From Agaribacterium haliotis (GTDB lineage Bacteria > Pseudomonadota > Gammaproteobacteria > Pseudomonadales > Cellvibrionaceae), in the NCBI RefSeq assembly GCF_002312815.1, contig NZ_NKQJ01000012.1:104461-168460 (forward strand): DNA of 64,000 bases, written 5' to 3'. The translations under genes and the position numbers were made by a program. The notes beneath the pieces are model-generated. The model saw nothing but the letters and a program-made list of their open reading frames with translations. It did no database searches and was not told where the DNA came from. Shown here in pieces: positions 43,203 to 52,598 of this stretch. How positions within the stretch are numbered: the first letter of the stretch is position 1; every line of letters starts with the position of its first letter.

Positions 43203-45599
43203 CTATTTTTGATCTAATCGGCGCTGATACATCGTTGAAGTAAAGTCTTGCACCTCTTTGATTAAGTCCGGGTAGGGAATATCCGCAACGGTAACAAAAC
43301 CGATATTGGCATTTTCACCGTCGAGGGCACGGCCGGAAACAGGCTCATCAACGTACTGGAACCAGTGCGCACCAACCATATAATCTTTTGCCAAAACACT
43401 GTCCATATAATCGCGGTACTTTCTGGCCCTGTCTTTTTGATCCGAGGCGTGCACAATGCCGGGGTTAAACAGGCCCGAATCCGTTGCCGTACCAATATGG
43501 AACTCACCAATCACAACCGGTAAATCAACCTCTTCGAGGAAGGACCAAGAGCTTTGCTGCACACCGTCTTCGTAAATATTAAAGCTCAACGCATCGGAGT
43601 ATTTAATAGAGGCTTTGATCACTTCATCGGGCATGCCCCAGTTCGCCATGCGCGCGCCCATATATAGATGATTCGGCAGGTAGCGCTTTAATGTGCCTTT
43701 GACCACTTTAAAGTACTGCTCACCAAGCTGTTCAAGCAGCATCGACAGGTCGGCCACTAGCGCGTCACTGTGCTGAGTAAAATTTAAGCCTTTTTCAAAC
43801 TGCTGCCACGAGGCAAGCTCGGTATTCCATGCCTGGTTTAACTTTTCGATGCTGCCGTATTGCTGTTTAATGATGTTACTAAACGCAGTTTTAGCAGGGC
43901 TGTCGGCCGCATCTTTTGACAGCGCGTCAAGAATTACGCCGTAGCGCTCCTCGACACTGCCCTCTCGTTCACCCCAGCTTTTTTCGTTATCGACAAAAAT
44001 ACCAACACACCACGGCGACGCTTTGACCTCATCGGCAATGGCTTTAATCGTTGCCTCGGCGCGCTCAGCAAATACCGGGTCGTAAGAATCGGGCATTAAA
44101 CCCCAGTGATTTTTATGGCCAGAAAGTGTTTTGAAATTGCCGATAATCCAACCATTTGCAAAATATGGCACCTGTTCCATATCGTAAAAAGCCGGGTCAA
44201 CCCAGTTGCCAAACGAGGTAAAACCCCAGTGCTTCATGCGCAAAGCCGTCACTTCATGCCATTTTTTAATAAACGACAGCGGCGCCTGCTCGCCGTAGCG
44301 GCGCTCTAAGTTGGCGCGGTAAAAACTGTAGGTTTCACCGTGGGCGACCGGGCCTTTTAAGGTCGAACGGCGATAACTGTAGTGCTTGGCCAGGCTCTCG
44401 TCGTAAGCTGGCAGCCAGGCAAACATATTTTTGCGAAGCTCGGAGGCCACATAGCGGGTACTGCGCGCTTCGTCGCTGACTTTAACAATGCCCATCGAAT
44501 CTTCCGGCGTCAGCTCATCGTCGCTGCGCGCGCGAACGCGCTCGTCTTTAAAGTCGATACCAGTAATGGTTGTCAGGTTGGCCATGCGCACGTTTGCCGG
44601 GCCGTGGGAGAAAAACACGTAGCCGTCTGGGTCAACCATCCACCACTTGCCATCTACTTTTTCTGTGCGGAAAAATCCCGTTGCTTCGAGTTTGGGGCCG
44701 GCGCTGTAGCCGCCAAAGCGCGAGCGATTGGGCATGCCTTTAGAGCTTTCCAGCTCTTTCAATTCTTGTTCGGCACGCTGTTTTAGTTCGGCATCACTGT
44801 GCACATAGAGCGGGCTATCCATGCGGTTGTACTGGCCGTATTGATCGATAATGCCGAGCATCCAGTCCTCGCGCATTTTAGGGTTGGCCCGCAAACGCAC
44901 ATTATCTATTTGCACTTGCTGCTCTTGTAATAAACCCAGAGCAAAAAAGTTGATGCGACTTAATTGCGTTGAAGGCGCCCAGTCTTTGCGCCACGAACGC
45001 CAGATCATCAACTGATCTTCGCTGTGCCACACAGGCTCTTCGCCCCACAGGCCGGTTTCAGTTTCAGCGGCAACACCGGCAACAGGGAAATAAATAGTGC
45101 CTTTATACGAGGCCGGCAGCGCAATCGAGCGACTCATATAGGCGCCACTGCCGTTTTCTATTGATACATAGAACTGCGTCGAAACCGGGCTTAGGTTTTG
45201 CACATCCAGGGCTAGATTAAACTCCTCCAAGCCTGCTAACGGCCACGGTTTAGAGGGTGTCGCCGAGACTTTGGAAATACCGTGTTGATCGGAAAAGCTA
45301 AGTACAAGCGCGGCATTGCCATCGTCGCTTTTTTGAAGCGTGTGGCTGGCACCGCTGTCTTCTAACCAAGCGATCTGATCCGGGCTTTCAAAATCGAGCA
45401 TGGTCAACAGCGCCCGCTCTTGGGCAAAGGCATCGGCGCTCGTTTTTGCCGGTTGATCACTGCTAACTAACGGCGAGCTTTGAGTCGATTGAGCAGCGTC
45501 TTTAGCGCTATCGGTATCGGTGGCATGGGGCTTACACGCTGCCAAACAGCACACAGAGGCAAGCGCTACAACGTGGGACCAAGGGCGAAGCATTATCAT
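43203..45599 (-). CDS. GH50 beta-agarase, lipoprotein
   Basis: A 798-residue protein. The N-terminus has a lipoprotein signal (CCLAAC lipobox), a CBM-like beta-sandwich (residues about 66-240) and a GH50 catalytic domain (about 300-790). GH50 marks are DPDGYVFFSHGPANVRMANL and the two catalytic glutamates: acid/base Glu539 in FVDNEKSWGE and nucleophile Glu699 in VVIGEFHIG. GH50 enzymes cleave beta-1,4 bonds of agarose/neoagarooligosaccharides, usually giving neoagarobiose. As a lipoprotein it is probably anchored on the outer membrane or faces the periplasm. ATG 45597-45599 with AGGGAAAACT upstream. No agar PUL genes (susCD/TonB, GH117) are in the window. Confidence 0.94.
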   Translation of the reverse strand: MIMLRPWSHVVALASVCCLAACKPHATDTDSAKDAAQSTQSSPLVSSDQPAKTSADAFAQERALLTMLDFESPDQIAWLEDSGASHTLQKSDDGNAALVLSFSDQHGISKVSATPSKPWPLAGLEEFNLALDVQNLSPVSTQFYVSIENGSGAYMSRSIALPASYKGTIYFPVAGVAAETETGLWGEEPVWHSEDQLMIWRSWRKDWAPSTQLSRINFFALGLLQEQQVQIDNVRLRANPKMREDWMLGIIDQYGQYNRMDSPLYVHSDAELKQRAEQELKELESSKGMPNRSRFGGYSAGPKLEATGFFRTEKVDGKWWMVDPDGYVFFSHGPANVRMANLTTITGIDFKDERVRARSDDELTPEDSMGIVKVSDEARSTRYVASELRKNMFAWLPAYDESLAKHYSYRRSTLKGPVAHGETYSFYRANLERRYGEQAPLSFIKKWHEVTALRMKHWGFTSFGNWVDPAFYDMEQVPYFANGWIIGNFKTLSGHKNHWGLMPDSYDPVFAERAEATIKAIADEVKASPWCVGIFVDNEKSWGEREGSVEERYGVILDALSKDAADSPAKTAFSNIIKQQYGSIEKLNQAWNTELASWQQFEKGLNFTQHSDALVADLSMLLEQLGEQYFKVVKGTLKRYLPNHLYMGARMANWGMPDEVIKASIKYSDALSFNIYEDGVQQSSWSFLEEVDLPVVIGEFHIGTATDSGLFNPGIVHASDQKDRARKYRDYMDSVLAKDYMVGAHWFQYVDEPVSGRALDGENANIGFVTVADIPYPDLIKEVQDFTSTMYQRRLDQK

Positions 45600-45711
45600 A
45601 GTTTTCCCTAGCTATCTTTATTTTGAGCACCGAGTATACCGAAACACTAAAAAAGAACTAGGGCGCCAAGCTCAACGAACGATCAATATCTCCAACAACT
45701 AAAACAAACAA

Positions 45712-45744
45712 AAAAGCCCGGGCGACAATTCAGCTCGGGCTTTT
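45712..45744 (-). terminator. Intrinsic terminator after the acidic lipoprotein gene
   Basis: A 12-bp stem (45712-45723 and 45733-45744, one G-U pair) with a 9-base loop; on the minus strand the 3' arm runs into a T-rich tract. It lies 22 bases beyond the stop of the 785-residue lipoprotein gene. Confidence 0.88.
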
Positions 45745-45765
45745 AGCTAGGGACTGGCGCCGCGT

Positions 45766-48123
45766 TTAGGGCTGAGCGCTTAGCTCTTCAAACCCTCCGC
45801 TCCACAAATCACCGAAGGCTGCATCAATTGCCGGCCCCGGGCTCGCTTGCTGCCACAAGTCGTTTTGGAAAAAAGCCCTGAACTCCATCAAACCCGTACT
45901 GCTATCTTGCGCCACCACTTCAAATATTTCGCTCGCATTAAGGGTATAGGACGTACCGCTATCACCTTGCATCTGCACATCGTTGTAACTCAAGCTCAAG
46001 CGCCCTTCAGCCACCGACCAGGTAAACGGCGCACCGCTGTCGCCGCTGCCATCGGCATTAAAGCTGTAGGTATCGTTGCCAACAAGGAAACTGCTATCTT
46101 GCAAATCTGCGGCAACAAAACCCGCACCCTCATAACCCGTATTTTGACGACACAGCTCAACAACTTTTTCGAAGGTCACCATTGTCGCCTCAGAGGCCGG
46201 GCCACCAAAACCATCGTAGGCTGTATCGTCCCACTCGCTGGCAAACGAACAAGCATTGGCCTCGTTAACATAGAGCGCCGAAATATGCACAAAGTCGAGT
46301 GCGGCCAGCAGTTCATTATTGGCCAGTTCGTTATAGACAGTAATACCACTTTCTTCGGCACCGGCCGCTTCAAAACTACCCTGGCGCACAAAACTGTCGT
46401 GCACGGCAAAGATAGCGATGCGCTCGTCTTCATCCATATCACCGGCTTCAAGCACTGCATCTGGCAGCTCTAGCACGATCATGCTTTCCCCATCGGGCAG
46501 ACCGGCCGGGCTGGTTTGCTGCCAGTTAGCCGCCGCGATAAATTCGTACTCAGATGTACCGGCGCTGCTTTGCCAGATGTAATGATAAACGTTTACGTCG
46601 CGGGCACTGTTGTCAACCAGTTCGGCCAGGATTATGCCCTGCTCTGTCCAGGCCAGCTGCACACCCTTAATCTGTGGCGCACTGACCGTGGCATCGGCGG
46701 CGCTTTCACTTAACAGAGCATCGAGCGTTGCCGGCGCCGCTTCATCCTGACCGGAGTTGTTGACGATGGCGGTAATACAGTTGCCCCCAAGTGCCGCAGC
46801 GCTCTGTTCAGACCACGGACATGTACCGTTGTCGTCGCCCGGTTCGTACCACAGGTGGTAAACATCGGTGATTGTCGCCGCGGTAATACGGTAGGCGCGC
46901 GCGCCATCACCAAAGTTAGCGCCGGCATCAATCAGCGGGCTCAACAGCGCTATGTCGGCATTAGTTGCGGCAAAGTCGGCAATAGAGCGGCCGTTAAGAT
47001 CTATGCTCTGCTCGCTGATCACTGTTTCTTGAATACTGGCAACCGCGCCGTCAGCAACCGTGATGGTGCCGTCGTCAGCGACATTGGAAATCACAACGGA
47101 ATCAGATGAAAAGACCCAACCATCGGCACTTAACACTAAATCGTCGTCAGCGACATCGGCAACAAACATCTGCCACTGGCCGCCGTCGACATCGTACTCG
47201 TAGAGCACTTCAGCGCTGGTAGATACCACGCCGCGCTCAATAAAGAAGCCATCTTCGCCCTCATCTTCGGCTTCCCACCAGTACAGAGCACCGCCGCCAT
47301 TGATATTGTCGGCAAGTGTGTCGCTGACCGATGACTGAATATTTTCAATTTCCTGCTCTATCACCTCGGCGGTGACCGCTTCAACTTCCGCGTAAAAACT
47401 CTCGACCGAAGTAAAGTCTTCCGGCGCAATCGCTCCCGAGTCGACTAGGTCGTCAAAGGTTTCTTCAACAGCGATAATCAATTGTTCGACCGCCGCAAGC
47501 TCGGTGCTGTCGTCGACGTCGATGTCGAGCTCATCAAAACCCACGCCGGCACCGCCGCCCTCTTCGGCCAGCGATTCAATAAAACTCTGAAAGGCCACCG
47601 TCGATGCGATGTCGATGTCGATATCCTCATCCAAAGTGGGCGCTTGCAGGGTATCACTTGGCAAAGGCGAACCGACCGTGACCTGAGGCGAGCCGTTCAC
47701 ATCCACCGCAATCACGCAGTCGAGCCGTGGATCGCCCGGAACCTGAATGGCCCAGGTACCGTCTTCATTTTGGAAAATATTTTCAGCGGCAATCTCAACC
47801 AGCTCTACAACATTGCCGGCGGTATCGACAATGGTGACCACAAAGTTATCGGCATCTAGGTCGTCATTGCCAATCGCATACGCCGAGGGCAGAAAAAACT
47901 GGCCGAGCTTGTCAAATATACTCGCCGTCTGCGCACCGGCAAGTGAATCCGGCGCCTCAACCGAAATAGTAAAGGTGGTACTGCCCACCGGCTCTGAGCT
48001 CGGCGACGGCTCCGGGCTTGATCCGAGCAGGCCGTCGCTGCCACCGTTGCCGTTATCACAGGCCGTTAATACGGCCATCGAAGAAAGAAAAACACTGTTT
48101 AAGGCGAGCTTTTTAAAGGTCAT
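45766..48123 (-). CDS. Large acidic lipoprotein, unknown function
   Basis: A 785-residue protein with a lipoprotein signal (VLTAC lipobox) followed by a Gly/Ser/Pro spacer. The rest is very acidic and rich in Asp, Glu, Ala, Ser and Val, with few basic residues, and has no domain I recognise. Residues about 30-140 look like a carboxypeptidase-like or Ig-like beta fold (TTFTISVEAPDSLAG, FVVTIVDTAGNVVELVEIAA). Later parts include WYEPGDDNGTCPW and a C-terminal beta-rich segment with FLVGNDTYSFNADGSGDSG. It is unlikely to be cytoplasmic and is probably on the cell surface. ATG 48121-48123. It is separate from the agarase gene (terminator between). Confidence 0.7.
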   Translation of the reverse strand: MTFKKLALNSVFLSSMAVLTACDNGNGGSDGLLGSSPEPSPSSEPVGSTTFTISVEAPDSLAGAQTASIFDKLGQFFLPSAYAIGNDDLDADNFVVTIVDTAGNVVELVEIAAENIFQNEDGTWAIQVPGDPRLDCVIAVDVNGSPQVTVGSPLPSDTLQAPTLDEDIDIDIASTVAFQSFIESLAEEGGGAGVGFDELDIDVDDSTELAAVEQLIIAVEETFDDLVDSGAIAPEDFTSVESFYAEVEAVTAEVIEQEIENIQSSVSDTLADNINGGGALYWWEAEDEGEDGFFIERGVVSTSAEVLYEYDVDGGQWQMFVADVADDDLVLSADGWVFSSDSVVISNVADDGTITVADGAVASIQETVISEQSIDLNGRSIADFAATNADIALLSPLIDAGANFGDGARAYRITAATITDVYHLWYEPGDDNGTCPWSEQSAAALGGNCITAIVNNSGQDEAAPATLDALLSESAADATVSAPQIKGVQLAWTEQGIILAELVDNSARDVNVYHYIWQSSAGTSEYEFIAAANWQQTSPAGLPDGESMIVLELPDAVLEAGDMDEDERIAIFAVHDSFVRQGSFEAAGAEESGITVYNELANNELLAALDFVHISALYVNEANACSFASEWDDTAYDGFGGPASEATMVTFEKVVELCRQNTGYEGAGFVAADLQDSSFLVGNDTYSFNADGSGDSGAPFTWSVAEGRLSLSYNDVQMQGDSGTSYTLNASEIFEVVAQDSSTGLMEFRAFFQNDLWQQASPGPAIDAAFGDLWSGGFEELSAQP

Positions 48124-48331
48124 AAATCTGTACTTCCAATTGTCTGATGACTGAGAGATATCAGGGGGCTGCGGGCTCCGCCGCGAAAGTACAGTTCAGT
48201 GTAGGTCAAAACTCACCCCGCTCCAGCGGATATAAGCAAAGATAATTTAGACGCCAAAAGACAAATAAGAAAGGAATTAAAACGCTTAAATAAAGCGCTT
48301 AACGTTGATAGCTTTCAGCTCAAAAGCTGCC

Positions 48332-48937
48332 TTAAGCTCGGGACCACAAAACGCTCAAACTCTTAAGCCACGATTTGATACTGCGCCGGCGCAGCGCCAA
48401 CAGCACAACAGCGGCCACAAAATACAGCAGCGGCTCAACAACATCGCTTTTTACCGACAGGTAAAAATGCAAACAGGCCAGTAATACCAGGATATAAATC
48501 GAGCCGTGCAATGCGCGCCAGCGAAGGCCCATTTTACGCTGCAATAACGGCACAGAGGTCAGTGCAAGCAAGCTCAGTATCAACCAAACAAACAGGCCAA
48601 TTAGCGCATAACTACGCGTTAACAGCTCCGAGGCAATCAAGGGCCAATCAAAACCGAGCTCTAAATACAGCCAGGCAAAAAAGTGCAGGCTGGCCCAGGC
48701 AAAACACCACAAGCCTAAGGGCCGGCGCAATTTTATTAGCGGCGAATACGCGCTTAAAGCACGCAGCGGGGAAACCAACAAGGTCAACAGCAGCAAACGC
48801 AAGGCACCGAGACCTAAAAAATGTATTAACTCTTTAACCGGGTCGCCGCCGAGCTCGCCGGCGGGAATAGCGTAAACAAGCCACACCAGGGGCAAAAATG
48901 CAGCCAAGTGCAGCAGCATCTTAAGCACCGTGATCAC
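48332..48937 (-). CDS. msrQ: Heme-binding membrane subunit MsrQ
   Basis: A 201-residue membrane protein with about six helices and conserved heme-ligating His residues (LHFFAWLYLE, LHGSIYILVLLACLHFY) in the ferric-reductase-like fold of MsrQ (YedZ). It carries electrons from the quinone pool to MsrP in the periplasm. It is directly downstream of msrP (11 bases). The start is uncertain: GTG 48935-48937 or ATG 48917-48919. Confidence 0.93.
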   Translation of the reverse strand: MITVLKMLLHLAAFLPLVWLVYAIPAGELGGDPVKELIHFLGLGALRLLLLTLLVSPLRALSAYSPLIKLRRPLGLWCFAWASLHFFAWLYLELGFDWPLIASELLTRSYALIGLFVWLILSLLALTSVPLLQRKMGLRWRALHGSIYILVLLACLHFYLSVKSDVVEPLLYFVAAVVLLALRRRSIKSWLKSLSVLWSRA

Positions 48938-48948
48938 AAAAAAAACCG

Positions 48949-49965
48949 TTAATAAAACTTATGTAAATCCATGCCGCGATACAGCGACGCAACCTCATCG
49001 GCGTAGCCGTTAAACATCAGCGTTTTTTGCCGCACAACTTTTAATGCCGAGCCGGGGCCAATAAAACGCTCACTCGCCTGCGACCAGCGCGGGTGATCGT
49101 GCTCGGGGTTAACATTGGCGTAAAAGCCGTATTCGTTCGGTGCTAATAAATTCCAGGTTGTCGCCGGCATTTTTTCAAGCAAGCGGATTTTAACGATGGA
49201 TTTAATACCTTTAAAACCGTACTTCCACGGCACCACTAAACGCAGCGGCGCGCCGTTTTGCGGCGGTAGTGTTTTTCCATACATGCCGACGGCGAGTATG
49301 CTCAAAGGGTGCATGGCTTCATCGATGCGCAGCCCCTCAACATAGGGGTAATCGATACCGCCGCCAACCAAGCGAGATTTCTGCCCGGGCATTTGCTCGG
49401 GGTCATAGAGCGTTTCAAAAGCTACAAATTTTGCGTTGCTTGTCGGCTCAAACTGCTTTAAAAACTTCCCCAACTCAAAACCGAGCCACGGTATCACCAT
49501 CGACCACGCCTCAACGCAGCGCATGCGATAAATACGCTCTTCGAGTTTCTGCTGATTCATCCACTGCCAGACATCCACCTTGCCAGGTTTGTTGACCTCA
49601 CCTTCCACTGTCAAAGTCCAGGGCTCGAGTTTTAATGAGTGTGCGTTTTCAGCCGGCGCCGTTTTAGACGTGCCAAACTCGTAAAAATTATTGTAGCTGC
49701 TGGCTTTTTGGTAAGGCGTCAGCGAAAGCTTGGCCGCATTATTATCGACTTGATAGCTTAAGGGTTTGCGTTGATCGCGGTTTCGATCGTTTTGGTTGTC
49801 ACTGTCACCGGCCCAAAAATCCAACAAACCCGCCTGAGCCGGAGCCGCAACACTGGCGCTGCCAAGGCCCAGTGCTTTAATTAAACTGCGGCGATTTACA
49901 TACAGCGATTCCGGAGTAACGTCGCCTTCGCGCAACTTGCCGCCAGATAAACAAGCTTTAGACAT
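48949..49965 (-). CDS. msrP: Methionine sulfoxide reductase molybdoenzyme MsrP
   Basis: About 338 residues: twin-arginine signal [14 protein letters not shown] for folded export, then the molybdopterin oxidoreductase domain with the Mo-ligand Cys in [16 protein letters not shown]. MsrP reduces methionine sulfoxide in periplasmic proteins and works with MsrQ. The longest frame begins with TTG; ATG 49963-49965, with AGG seven bases upstream, is the better start. Confidence 0.95.
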   Translation of the reverse strand: MSKACLSGGKLREGDVTPESLYVNRRSLIKALGLGSASVAAPAQAGLLDFWAGDSDNQNDRNRDQRKPLSYQVDNNAAKLSLTPYQKASSYNNFYEFGTSKTAPAENAHSLKLEPWTLTVEGEVNKPGKVDVWQWMNQQKLEERIYRMRCVEAWSMVIPWLGFELGKFLKQFEPTSNAKFVAFETLYDPEQMPGQKSRLVGGGIDYPYVEGLRIDEAMHPLSILAVGMYGKTLPPQNGAPLRLVVPWKYGFKGIKSIVKIRLLEKMPATTWNLLAPNEYGFYANVNPEHDHPRWSQASERFIGPGSALKVVRQKTLMFNGYADEVASLYRGMDLHKFY

Positions 49966-50117
49966 CAATAACCTCAACTACAGTAGCCGCGTAGCGGCCG
50001 GATCATGCTTTAAAACTTTTAAAGCGTTCGTTAAAACATTCTTTAAAGCTTTGTCGCGGCCGCAGGCCCGGTCTTACACTTGTGCTCGGTGTACACAAAC
50101 AGACGCCGCGCTGAGGC

Positions 50118-50723
50118 TTAATCAATCTGATAATAAGCCTCTATGCTCGCCTCGTCGATGGCGTGAGCTTTAACCATATAACCAACCAGAGCTGCCGATG
50201 CCTGTTCGGGCAACTGCAGCGGCGTCGACAGAGCATAGAGCGTAAATTGATAGCGGTGTTTGCCGTGCCCTTTGGGCGGGCAGGCGCCGCCAAAGGCGTT
50301 GGCACCGTAGTCGTTTCGCATTTGCACACTGTTATCGGGCAGTAATTTTGAGCCCTCCTGCCCGGCGCCGCGGGGCAAGTGGCGAACATCCGCCGGGATA
50401 TTGACCAGCTGCCAGTGCCACCAGCCGCTGCCGGTGGGTGCATCCGGGTCGTAGGCCAACAGCGCAAAGGCCTTGGTGTCCGCGGGCACCTCCGACCAGC
50501 TAAGCTCGGGCGAGAGATTGTCGCCATCGCAGCCAAAACCCTGGTACTCGTGGGCTTTGTCCATAAACTCGCCATTTTTAATATCTTCGCTGCTAAGCTC
50601 CAGCGCATTTAACGGTGCACACAAAGCAAGGCCAAGGCCGAGCGTCAACACACGTAAGCGCGCCCTTGTTAGGCTTGCGCTTAAATAAAAATTGAGTTTT
50701 TGGCTTTTTAATATTTGGTACAT
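50118..50723 (-). CDS. YbhB/YbcL-type PEBP family protein, exported
   Basis: About 201 residues: signal peptide (RLRVLTLGLGLALCAPLNAL), then a PEBP/Raf-kinase-inhibitor-like domain with GDNLSPELSWSEVP, LLAYDPDAPTGSGWWHW and GPPKGHG-like ACPPKGHGKHRY. The family role in bacteria is unclear. The frame extends to TTG 50759, but a perfect GGAGG lies 5 bases before ATG 50721-50723, so the shorter start is chosen. It is upstream, on the same strand, of nothing co-transcribed. Confidence 0.85.
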   Translation of the reverse strand: MYQILKSQKLNFYLSASLTRARLRVLTLGLGLALCAPLNALELSSEDIKNGEFMDKAHEYQGFGCDGDNLSPELSWSEVPADTKAFALLAYDPDAPTGSGWWHWQLVNIPADVRHLPRGAGQEGSKLLPDNSVQMRNDYGANAFGGACPPKGHGKHRYQFTLYALSTPLQLPEQASAALVGYMVKAHAIDEASIEAYYQID

Positions 50724-50820
50724 AGCGCCCTCCATAGGCTCTTGTTTTCGGTGCAACAATGATAAAGCCTGAAAGCGCCGCGCTTTACTACAAAAACACT
50801 CAATTTTTCGCTCAAAGCGA

Positions 50821-51666
50821 TCACGCTGAACGTGTTTTACGCAGCTCGCTGGGCGTCAAACCAAAACGCTGTTTAAATTTATCGGTAAAGCGCGACGGGC
50901 TTTGATACGCACATTGCTCGGCCACCGCCGCAACACTTAAATCACTGCTTTGCAATAGGTGCAGTGCCCGCCCCAGGCGCGCAGCGTCTTTGAGCTGCTG
51001 AATACCGGTACCCTCGGCCTTTAATCTGCGCCGCAAGCTCGCTTCGCTCATCGCCAGTTTGCGGGCAAAAACCTGCGCGGTGTCATCCGAGCTTAAATCC
51101 GCTTCGATAAGGGCGTAAAGGCGCTGACTCAAGCGCGCTTCGCCGGCGAGCTCAGAAAGCCCTTTGTGCCCTTCAAGAAGCAATAGCTTTAACAGCTCCT
51201 GACGCCTGGCAGACCACAGCGTTTCGGGCGCTATTGCCGACCAGTGAACAAACTGCTCAAGCGCCAGCGACATTAGATCACTGAGCGGCCCTGTGACCGG
51301 CAAGGTTTTATCACTGCTGTTTTTAAGCTTTTTAGGTTCAATATCGCTTGGACTTAAACACGCGAAGTCATCGACATCAAATTCAATTAATAACGCGCAG
51401 TATTCGATATCGCCCGGGATATTGCGCATATTGATGCCCGCTTGAGTTGCCAAAAAAACAAAATGACCAGCCCGGCAAACGCGCTCACCATCATTGCCCA
51501 AGTGCTTATTGCCGGTGGCGACACAAACTAATAGCGGTTTGTGAATAGGCACATTTAAAAGGTGTTGCTCGCGTTTAGAGCTGTATATCGAAAACGGCAG
51601 CGGCCGCCCGGCATTGATCAAAGTGCGGGCGCGCTGCATAAAAATGGGCGATAAAAAATTTGCCAT
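50821..51666 (-). CDS. AraC-family transcriptional regulator
   Basis: A 281-residue protein: an N-terminal cupin-like sensing region (LLVCVATGNKHLGNDGERVC, GHFVFLATQAG) and a C-terminal AraC-type HTH pair (VFARKLAMSEASLRRRLKAE, and VAEQCAYQSPSRFTDKFKQR). It lies 51 bases past the transglutaminase gene on the same strand, so it may be the last gene of the ATP-grasp cluster or separately transcribed. The frame starts at TTG 51684, but ATG 51664-51666 is preferred. Confidence 0.88.
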   Translation of the reverse strand: MANFLSPIFMQRARTLINAGRPLPFSIYSSKREQHLLNVPIHKPLLVCVATGNKHLGNDGERVCRAGHFVFLATQAGINMRNIPGDIEYCALLIEFDVDDFACLSPSDIEPKKLKNSSDKTLPVTGPLSDLMSLALEQFVHWSAIAPETLWSARRQELLKLLLLEGHKGLSELAGEARLSQRLYALIEADLSSDDTAQVFARKLAMSEASLRRRLKAEGTGIQQLKDAARLGRALHLLQSSDLSVAAVAEQCAYQSPSRFTDKFKQRFGLTPSELRKTRSA

Positions 51667-51717
51667 AAGCTTACTTAAGCGCAATAGAACACGTGACTTA
51701 AAACCATTACAGACAGG

Positions 51718-52596
51718 CTATAGACGGGCAACATCCACCGAAACACTGAGCGCAGGGTTGTCTCCGCCGCCATAAATCACCCCCCTTAGTGGCGTGACAT
51801 CAAAGTAGTCGCGGCCCCAGGCGGTAATAATATGCTGCTCGCCGGCTAAGCTGTCATTGGTCGGATCAAATTCAACCCAGCCCTCGCCGGGCGAATACAC
51901 CGACAGCCAGGCGTGGCTCGCGTCACTGCCTACCAGTTTTTCCTGCCCCGGCGGCGGCAGCGTTTCAATATAACCGCTGATGTATTTTGCCGGAAACCCA
52001 AGTGCGCGCAGACACGCAATTTGCAGATGGGCAAAATCCTGGCAGACACCTTTTTTATTTTTTAACACCTCTTCAAGCGGTGTGGCGATGGTGGTGGCTT
52101 CCGGGCAATAGCTAAAATCATTAAATATGCGCTTGGTTAAATCGCGCACACAAACCAGCAGCGGTTTATCGTCGGCAAAACTCGGCTCAGCGTATTTTTT
52201 TAATTCGGCCACGGTTTTAACCATCGGCGAATCTAATAAAAACTCGCGCGCTAACAAACACTCGTGATCGCGGCTTTGCTCTAACTTGCGGCGCACCTCT
52301 GAGCAGCTCCAACCAAAATCCAGGTTGTCGGCAAAAGGCTGAGCAGAAGTTTCCACTTGCGCGCTTGAACAAATACTTAGTTTTTGATGTGGCCGCTGCA
52401 CTTCAAAGTGGTAAGCCTGATTACCAAAATAATCTTCGCGCCGGTGTTCGTGCGCGGGCTCTGGCGACACACTAATTTGGGTAGATAAACAGCGCTGCCT
52501 TAAGGTATTGCGCGGCACCATGTGCGCTAAGTTGTAACAGTGACTAACCCGGTCGGCGTACTGATACTCGGTCACATGTTGAATACGATATTTCAC
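51718..52596 (-). CDS. Transglutaminase-like protein of the ATP-grasp cluster
   Basis: About 292 residues: an N-terminal bacterial transglutaminase beta domain (YRIQHVTEYQYADRVSHCYN) and a transglutaminase-like core with catalytic Cys in KKGVCQDFAHLQIACLRALG, His in SDASHAWLSVYSPGEGWVEF and Asp in FDPTND. The family hydrolyses or transfers amide bonds in peptides. GTG 52594-52596, with GGGAG about 8 bases upstream, directly follows the TAA of the ATP-grasp/alpha-E gene (52599-52601). Confidence 0.92.
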   Translation of the reverse strand: MKYRIQHVTEYQYADRVSHCYNLAHMVPRNTLRQRCLSTQISVSPEPAHEHRREDYFGNQAYHFEVQRPHQKLSICSSAQVETSAQPFADNLDFGWSCSEVRRKLEQSRDHECLLAREFLLDSPMVKTVAELKKYAEPSFADDKPLLVCVRDLTKRIFNDFSYCPEATTIATPLEEVLKNKKGVCQDFAHLQIACLRALGFPAKYISGYIETLPPPGQEKLVGSDASHAWLSVYSPGEGWVEFDPTNDSLAGEQHIITAWGRDYFDVTPLRGVIYGGGDNPALSVSVDVARL

Positions 52597-52598
52597 CG

